6,821 nucleotides of DNA from Alphaproteobacteria bacterium (GTDB taxonomy: Bacteria; Pseudomonadota; Alphaproteobacteria; Elsterales; Elsteraceae). The translations under genes were made by a program, and so were the position numbers. The DNA lies in contig JAAFHH010000164.1 in assembly GCA_013297545.1 (NCBI GenBank), positions 1-6,821 on the forward strand, given 5' to 3'. The notes beneath the pieces were generated by a model. That model was given only the letters and a program-made list of their open reading frames with translations, did not search any database and was not told where the DNA came from. Positions 1-4,643 of the stretch are shown piece after piece (within the stretch, counting starts at the first letter, position 1; every line of letters starts with the position of its first letter).

Positions 1-1107
1 GCCCAAGAGCTTGAAGACGAACGCATAGACGATGAGCGCCACACCCAAGGTCAAGCTGAAGCGGTAGAGCCAGATCAGCACGGCGTAGAACGAAAGCCAG
101 CGCCGCGGCGGCTCCGGCGGTGGGTCTTGCATCCCCCACAAGCTGCGGTGCCGGCGCCAGGTCCACAGCGCGAGTGCCCGGTCCTGGACGTTTTCCATGT
201 TGAGCGCGTCGGCCAGGATAAAGTAGCCGTCGAACTTCATCAGCGGATTGAGGTTCACCACCAGGGTCATGATCCAGGTCGAGGTGGCGAGCAGGAACAC
301 GACACTGCGCGTCGGCCCATCTTCCAGAAACGGCCAGAGGAACAGGCAGAACGCTGCCAGCATCAGCTCAATGCGGATGCCGGCCGCTGCAATCTCCAGC
401 CGCGCGCTGCGCGCCTTCAAGCGCCAACTGTCTGACGTGTCGGTGTAGAACACCGGCCAAAACACCATGAACGCGATACCTTGCGTGAACACCCGCGCGC
501 CGTGCTTCTTCGCCGTATAGGCGTGGCCAAGTTCGTGGATCGCCTTCACGCCGAACAGCACAAAGCCGTAGGCGAGTGCGCCTTCCCAACTAAGGAAGTA
601 AAGAAAGCTGCCGAGGAACGCGTCCCACTGGTGGGTGACCAGGAACAGGCCGATCACGCCGAGACCAGCCGCCCCCCAGGCGGCAGCCGGTGTGAGCAGC
701 CAGGCGACCAGCCAGTAGGTCGCCTCCAAAAATCGGTCGGGCCGAAACAGCGGCAGGCGCAAGAACAAGTAGCTGCGCACCAGCCGCTGGGCGGGCGAAC
801 CCCGCACTTGGCGTGCCTTCGCGAGCAGGCGGGCCTCCCCACCGGTGCCGACCACCAGGTCGTGCTGGCGCAGGAAGGCGACGAACCGTTCGACCATGCC
901 CGGCGGCAAGGTGCGGCCCAAGGCTGCTTCGACGCGGGCGGCGGCTGCCGTTGGTGGGTCGAGCGGGCCGCGCAAGAGCTCAACTTCCGGCGTGGAGAGC
1001 CGGTAGTAGCGCCCAGCGGCCGGGTCGTGCAGCACATAGGCTTGGGTGCCGTCGTGATCGGCGTCGACGGCGGTGAGTTCCAGATCTTGGCGGATCACCG
1101 CACTCAC
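1..1107 (-). CDS. Membrane-embedded M50 (site-2-protease-like) zinc metallopeptidase with PqqD-like N-terminal region; C-terminus cut by the window edge
   Basis: Partial: 369 residues are visible and the frame is open to base 1. I chose the GTG at 1107-1105 because it overlaps the TGA of the preceding adaptor (GTGA) and has a weak AGG about 7 nt upstream. Residues about 1-100 are soluble; the stretch VLHDPAAGRYYRL followed by a helical segment resembles the PqqD-like/winged-helix heads of peptide zinc metalloproteases. Hydrophobic segments follow at about 130-158 and 171-189, leading directly into HELGH at residues 191-195, the M50 zinc site (two His plus catalytic Glu). More hydrophobic segments lie at about 236-258, 270-288 and 337-369. 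NPLMKFDGY (287-295) supplies the second M50 motif, whose Asp is the expected third zinc ligand. All key residues are present, so it is predicted to be active in or at the inner membrane. It is last in the visible adhesin-TolC-adaptor-adaptor series, so it may process or help export the adhesin; that role is inference. The missing C-terminus could carry further domains. Confidence 0.9.
   Translation of the reverse strand, partial: MSAVIRQDLELTAVDADHDGTQAYVLHDPAAGRYYRLSTPEVELLRGPLDPPTAAAARVEAALGRTLPPGMVERFVAFLRQHDLVVGTGGEARLLAKARQVRGSPAQRLVRSYLFLRLPLFRPDRFLEATYWLVAWLLTPAAAWGAAGLGVIGLFLVTHQWDAFLGSFLYFLSWEGALAYGFVLFGVKAIHELGHAYTAKKHGARVFTQGIAFMVFWPVFYTDTSDSWRLKARSARLEIAAAGIRIELMLAAFCLFLWPFLEDGPTRSVVFLLATSTWIMTLVVNLNPLMKFDGYFILADALNMENVQDRALALWTWRRHRSLWGMQDPPPEPPRRWLSFYAVLIWLYRFSLTLGVALIVYAFVFKLLG
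1104..1107 (-). other. 4-nt start/stop overlap (GTGA) coupling second adaptor to M50 gene
   Basis: On the minus strand GTG (1107-1105) and TGA (1106-1104) share bases. This is the usual arrangement for translational reinitiation and fixes the peptidase start. The same GTGA arrangement occurs at the TolC/first-adaptor junction. Confidence 0.75.
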
Positions 1108-2336
1108 AAGCCAACCTGTTGGCGCACCGCCGCGATCGGCCGGCGGAACAGGTAAAAGCCGAGTGGCACATCGGGGCCGGCAATCCGGGCAATACCGCGC
1201 AAGCCAAGGCGCGGTGGCTCGCCCTCGAACCGGGCGAGGGCGCGAAAGCCAATCGGCCCATCGGGCGATGGTTGCGCCTGATGGCTGAGCTGACGCACCC
1301 GCGCTGGGATCGAGCGGTCGGGGTCCACGGTCAAGAACAGGGTAACGGCGGCATCCGCGCCGAAATCGATCATGTCAGCGGCCGCGATCCACAGCTCCAG
1401 CTCGCCGGCTGCGGGATCGGCGATGGTGAACAGCCGTTCGCCCTGGCGAACCGGCCGGCCGCGCAGGCTTGCTGGGTCGGGCAACAGCACAATGCCATCG
1501 CGCCCGGCTGGGATCGCGATGCGGGCGAGCTGGCTTTCGACCAAGGTCACTTCCGCCCGGCGCTGGTCGATGCGGCTGCGCAAAATCGGCAGCGCGCTTT
1601 GCGCCTCCCGGCTTTGCAGCGCACTCGCTTGGGCTTGGCGGAGTTCCGCTTGCGCGATCTCAAGCGCTTGGCGCACAACGTCAAGCCGGGTCTGCAGCTC
1701 GCGCGGATCAAGGCGCACGACCACATCGCCCGCGCGCACCGTCTGGTTCGGCTCGACCAGAATGTCTTCGACCACGCCGTTCAGTGTTGCGCGCACCACA
1801 TCCGGATCGCGCGGCACCACCTCGGCCGGGGCCAGCACGGTCAGCGGCACGGGGATCGCCATCGCGGCGGCGAGACCCGCCAGCACGACCGTCCAGCCAA
1901 GCCGACCAAGCCAGCCGCGCGCACCTACCGATGGCGTGCCCTTGCTGCCAAGCGCCATGCCGGCGTGGTCGAGCCAGGGCTGCAACAGTTGGCGCTCGCC
2001 ATCCTGCCACGGCTCGCGCCGGGCGAGCAGCAGATGCCCCTGGGCGCCCAGCGGCAGCCAGGCGCGTTCCGGGGCCAGCAGCTCGTCATCGGGATCGGCT
2101 GCTGCGGGTTTGCCACGCAGGTGCTTGCGGGCGAGGCGCTGGGCCAGGCGGGTGAACGGCGCATCCCGGTTCGGGGTCGGCAGGCCAGAGACCGCTTGCA
2201 CTTTGCCGCGCCCATCGACCAACACCGCGGTCAGATACGGCACCAGCAGGGCCGTGTCGTTGACCAGCAATAAGCGCAGCTCGGCTGCGGTCTTCGCGGC
2301 ACCCGCGCGGCGTTGCAGCAGGATCACCCGCGCCAA
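1104..2336 (-). CDS. Membrane-anchored HlyD-family adaptor (membrane fusion protein) with extra cytoplasmic N-terminal domain
   Basis: 410 residues from the TTG at 2336. Residues about 1-130 form a soluble domain before the membrane segment, with LLLVNDTALLVPY near 22-34 and a run of beta-like segments; it may be GAF-like, but that is a weak call. A single hydrophobic helix at about 146-169 would place the rest in the periplasm. Residues about 176-210 form the first half of a lipoyl/biotinyl-like motif (GVVEDILVEPNQTVRAGD, 187-204). About 211-272 is an Ala/Gln/Arg-rich alpha-hairpin. About 273-307 is the second lipoyl half (IPAGRDGIVL, RQGERLF). A beta-barrel region then runs to the C-terminus. 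This matches HlyD/EmrA-type adaptors linking an inner-membrane component to TolC. The start is uncertain: no clear Shine-Dalgarno precedes 2336, GTG 2327 is an alternative, and the frame stays open upstream to a CTG at 2387 that would overlap the previous stop. Co-transcribed with the TolC and M50 genes. Confidence 0.88.
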   Translation of the reverse strand: MARVILLQRRAGAAKTAAELRLLLVNDTALLVPYLTAVLVDGRGKVQAVSGLPTPNRDAPFTRLAQRLARKHLRGKPAAADPDDELLAPERAWLPLGAQGHLLLARREPWQDGERQLLQPWLDHAGMALGSKGTPSVGARGWLGRLGWTVVLAGLAAAMAIPVPLTVLAPAEVVPRDPDVVRATLNGVVEDILVEPNQTVRAGDVVVRLDPRELQTRLDVVRQALEIAQAELRQAQASALQSREAQSALPILRSRIDQRRAEVTLVESQLARIAIPAGRDGIVLLPDPASLRGRPVRQGERLFTIADPAAGELELWIAAADMIDFGADAAVTLFLTVDPDRSIPARVRQLSHQAQPSPDGPIGFRALARFEGEPPRLGLRGIARIAGPDVPLGFYLFRRPIAAVRQQVGL

Positions 2337-2383
2337 GCGCTCGGCGACGCCAAGGCTGTCAACCGTCGGGGTGGTCTCGCCGC

Positions 2384-3103
2384 TCAGGGGAACTTCACCG
2401 TGCCGCTCATGCCCGGCAGCAGGCCGCGCGGCAGCGGGTCGATTGTGCCGACGATGCGCACGGTCTGCGCCACCGGGTCGACCCGGCCGCCAAGGCGGGC
2501 GACTTTGGCTGGCAGCGTGCGTTCCAACTCATCGACGGTGAACGCGAAGGGGGCCCCCACCTTCAACCACTGCAGCCAGCGTGCGGGCACCACCATGTCG
2601 ATCTCAAGAGACGAGACATCCACGAGCTCGATCAGCGGATCGCCTTCTTTGACGTGCTGGTGCTGGTTGGCCGGTTTCGCCACCACGATGCCGGCGAACG
2701 GGCTGCGGATTTCACAGCGGCGCAGTGTGGTGTCGATCAGCGCGATTTCGGCGGTTGCCGTCGCTGCTTCCGCGCGTGCCAACTCAACTTCCAGCACACT
2801 CGCCGAATTGAGTTCGCCCAAGCGTTCGTTGACCCGCACCTTGGCGCGCGCCCCGCCAAGCCGCGCTTCCGCGACCCGGCGCTGGGCCGATTGGCTGGAA
2901 CAGTCGACCACTGCGATGACGGCGTTGGCGGCGATCTCTTCGCCTTCGCGCACAGCAAGCCGGGTCAGCACCCCGGAGACACCAGCACCCAGCACGGCAC
3001 TCCGGGGTGCCGTCAGCTGGGCGCGGATCGCATCGTCCTGCGCGGCGGCGGGGCTGGCCAGGAAGACCAGCAACACACCTGCGAGCCGCCGCGCGGAGAT
3101 CAC
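2384..3103 (-). CDS. Periplasmic adaptor subunit (RND-type membrane fusion protein) with Sec signal peptide
   Basis: 239 residues from the GTG at 3103-3101. The frame is open further upstream (ATG at 3163), but the GTG overlaps the TolC stop as GTGA and gives a clean signal peptide: Arg5-Arg6, a hydrophobic core, then SPAAA before Gln22. The longer version would bury this behind 20 Pro/Ser/Gly-rich residues that share DNA with the TolC C-terminus. The mature protein has a lipoyl half-motif (GVLTRLAVREGEEI, about 44-57), Cys near residue 68 in VVDCSSQ, a short Ala/Arg/Glu-rich alpha-hairpin (about 70-120), the second lipoyl half (IRSPFAGIVVAKP, VKEGDPL, about 132-160) and a beta-barrel/membrane-proximal region ending in LLPGMSGTVKFP. 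There is no transmembrane anchor, unlike the next gene. It probably bridges the inner-membrane machinery and the TolC-like channel. No RND pump gene is visible, so its inner-membrane partner is unknown. Confidence 0.88.
   Translation of the reverse strand: MISARRLAGVLLVFLASPAAAQDDAIRAQLTAPRSAVLGAGVSGVLTRLAVREGEEIAANAVIAVVDCSSQSAQRRVAEARLGGARAKVRVNERLGELNSASVLEVELARAEAATATAEIALIDTTLRRCEIRSPFAGIVVAKPANQHQHVKEGDPLIELVDVSSLEIDMVVPARWLQWLKVGAPFAFTVDELERTLPAKVARLGGRVDPVAQTVRIVGTIDPLPRGLLPGMSGTVKFP
3100..3103 (-). other. 4-nt start/stop overlap (GTGA) coupling TolC-like gene to first adaptor
   Basis: GTG (3103-3101) overlaps the TGA (3102-3100) ending the TolC-like gene. The downstream product then starts right at a signal peptide. 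No good Shine-Dalgarno is seen upstream, consistent with reinitiation by terminating ribosomes. Confidence 0.7.
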
Positions 3104-4641
3104 GGCCGGGGTGCGGGCGGGGCTTCCGCCGTTGAGGGATCGGGAATCCGGCCCGCATCCCAAGCGCCGTAGGAGGCTTGGATCAGCTGTGCCAATTCCG
3201 CGATCGGCTTGGTTTGGAAATCCTGCGGCACCGGGTTCAAGCCAAGCGCCACGTAGAACGTGCCAAGCGCGTCTTGCGCATTCGCGAAGCTTTCATAGGT
3301 GCGCAGCTTGGCACGCAAGGCAGAGGCCTCATTGCGGATCCGTTCCACCCGGCTGCCAGCATCGGCTTGCGCCTGGGACGCGGACAGGCGGGCGATCTCG
3401 CTCTCGACTTCATCGATTTCCTGCGCCCGGGTCAACTGGTTGGACGCGTCGAGATAGCGCCGCCAGGACAGGTTGACCCGGCTGATCGTCGCCATGTTCA
3501 TGGCCAGCCGCTTGGTCACCGCCAACTGTTCGCGCGCTTCGGCCACGTTGGTCACGCTGTTGAACGACAAGACGCGGAAGATGTTCCAGGTCACCCGGGT
3601 CGAGACTTCATTCCAGTGGTTGAAGGCCAGGAACGAGTTGCTGTCGAACTGGTGGCCAGCGCTCAGTTCAATCCCCGGCAACAGCCGCAGCATCGCCTTG
3701 CGGGTTTCATTCAACTCGATGCGCTTGTTGTAGACTTGTTCTTGCACATCGAACGAATTGTGCAGCGCAATCAGTTCCAGCCGTTCGATATCGCGCGGGA
3801 TATCCGGCAGGGTTGGCAGGGCTTGGCTGCCAGCGATCCGCGTGGTGGCGGACGGTGGCAGATTCATCAGCGTGTTCAGTTCGACCACCGCTTGGGCGAG
3901 CGACTGATCGAGCGCTTCCAACTGGCCGACCAATTCGAGGATGCCGCGGCGCAGCTGCAGGTTCTGCAGCGGCGGCTGCAAGCGTTCCCGGCGCGAGCGG
4001 TCGATGTCGGCCAGCGCCTGGCGGGCTTCTGACAGCATGCGCAGCACTTCGGGCCGCAGTTCTTGCGCCGCGAGGCTGCGCCAATAGGCCGTGCGCACTT
4101 GCTGCAGCATGCGCAGCATCAGCCGCTGGCGGCCGAGCTGGCTGATCAAGTAGCGGTCGCCGGTCTGGCGGGCTTGGAAGTAGCTGACGCCGAAGTCGAG
4201 GATGTTCCAGGACAAGCGCAGGTCATAGATCGTGCGATCCCGGTCCGACGAGGTCGATGGCTCCAGCGATTGGCGCTGGGTGACGATCGAGCGGGACGAC
4301 GACGCATTGGCTTCGTCGCGCGCGATGTAGGCACCCGTCGCCGCCAGGATCGGCAGCATGTCATAGCGTGCAAGGTCGACCTGGCCCTGGTTCAGCGCTT
4401 CTTCCACCAGGCGGGACCGGTGGTCGAGGTTGTACTGCACCGCCCGCGCCATCGCCTCATAGAGACCAATCGGGCCGGTTGCCGCTTCCTGCTTGGCCGA
4501 AATCAGGTCTCGGTCTTCCCGGATGATGTCGGTCAGTTCTTGGCGGGTGATGGGTTTTGGTTCCACCGCGCAGCCAGCAAGCACACCACCGGCCAGACCC
4601 AGAACAATCGATGCACGCAACAGCATGAAGAGCCCTTTCAT
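3100..4641 (-). CDS. TolC-family outer-membrane factor, predicted lipoprotein
   Basis: 513 residues from the ATG at 4641, 2 nt after the adhesin stop. The N-terminus is a lipoprotein signal: Lys2 and Arg9, a hydrophobic core, then lipobox LAGC with Cys24. The body shows the two-fold repeat of outer-membrane factors. The first half has long helices at about 60-95 and 160-250 around a beta segment (RLSWNILDFG, 142-151) and ends with LNTLMNLPPS (255-264). The second half has a helix at about 285-320, a beta segment (GIELSAGHQFDSNSF, TRVTWNIFRV, about 323-357) and a helical stretch at 365-465 ending near YVALGLNP. A Pro/Ala-rich tail closes the protein. Length is in the usual family range or slightly long. 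It would form the trimeric outer-membrane duct used by the two adaptors encoded next. An internal ATG at 4626 (Met6) has a better ribosome binding site and still leaves a complete lipoprotein signal, so the true start may be five codons downstream. Being the next gene after the adhesin suggests a dedicated channel (inference). Confidence 0.93.
   Translation of the reverse strand: MKGLFMLLRASIVLGLAGGVLAGCAVEPKPITRQELTDIIREDRDLISAKQEAATGPIGLYEAMARAVQYNLDHRSRLVEEALNQGQVDLARYDMLPILAATGAYIARDEANASSSRSIVTQRQSLEPSTSSDRDRTIYDLRLSWNILDFGVSYFQARQTGDRYLISQLGRQRLMLRMLQQVRTAYWRSLAAQELRPEVLRMLSEARQALADIDRSRRERLQPPLQNLQLRRGILELVGQLEALDQSLAQAVVELNTLMNLPPSATTRIAGSQALPTLPDIPRDIERLELIALHNSFDVQEQVYNKRIELNETRKAMLRLLPGIELSAGHQFDSNSFLAFNHWNEVSTRVTWNIFRVLSFNSVTNVAEAREQLAVTKRLAMNMATISRVNLSWRRYLDASNQLTRAQEIDEVESEIARLSASQAQADAGSRVERIRNEASALRAKLRTYESFANAQDALGTFYVALGLNPVPQDFQTKPIAELAQLIQASYGAWDAGRIPDPSTAEAPPAPRP
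4633..4638 (-). promoter_or_regulatory. Candidate ribosome binding site for an alternative TolC-like start at 4626
   Basis: AAAGGG on the minus strand, 6 nt before the ATG at 4626-4624. The ATG at 4641 has no comparable site upstream, since the preceding bases are the end of the adhesin gene. Starting at 4626 would give an 18-residue signal before the lipidated Cys. Both starts give the same mature protein. Confidence 0.45.
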
Positions 4642-4643
4642 TT

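Noticed and set aside
2337..2383. Promoter or terminator in the 47-nt gap between the two adaptors
   Set aside because: No convincing -35/-10 pair or hairpin with a T-run; the gap may in fact be coding if the second adaptor starts upstream.
1119..2541. Long plus-strand open frames (384 and 389 codons) opposite the second adaptor
   Set aside because: The minus-strand frame has a full HlyD layout with a membrane helix. The plus-strand products are Arg/His/Ala/Ser-rich with no recognisable domain, as expected of antisense frames in high-GC DNA.
3104..3163. Longer N-terminus of the first adaptor, from the ATG at 3163
   Set aside because: It adds 20 Gly/Ser/Pro-rich residues before a good signal peptide and overlaps TolC by 64 nt; the GTG at 3103 fits the operon style better.
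2384..4641. Classical RND multidrug efflux operon
   Set aside because: The adaptor and TolC-like genes are RND-like, but no RND pump gene is present; the gene set around them is an adhesin and an M50 peptidase.
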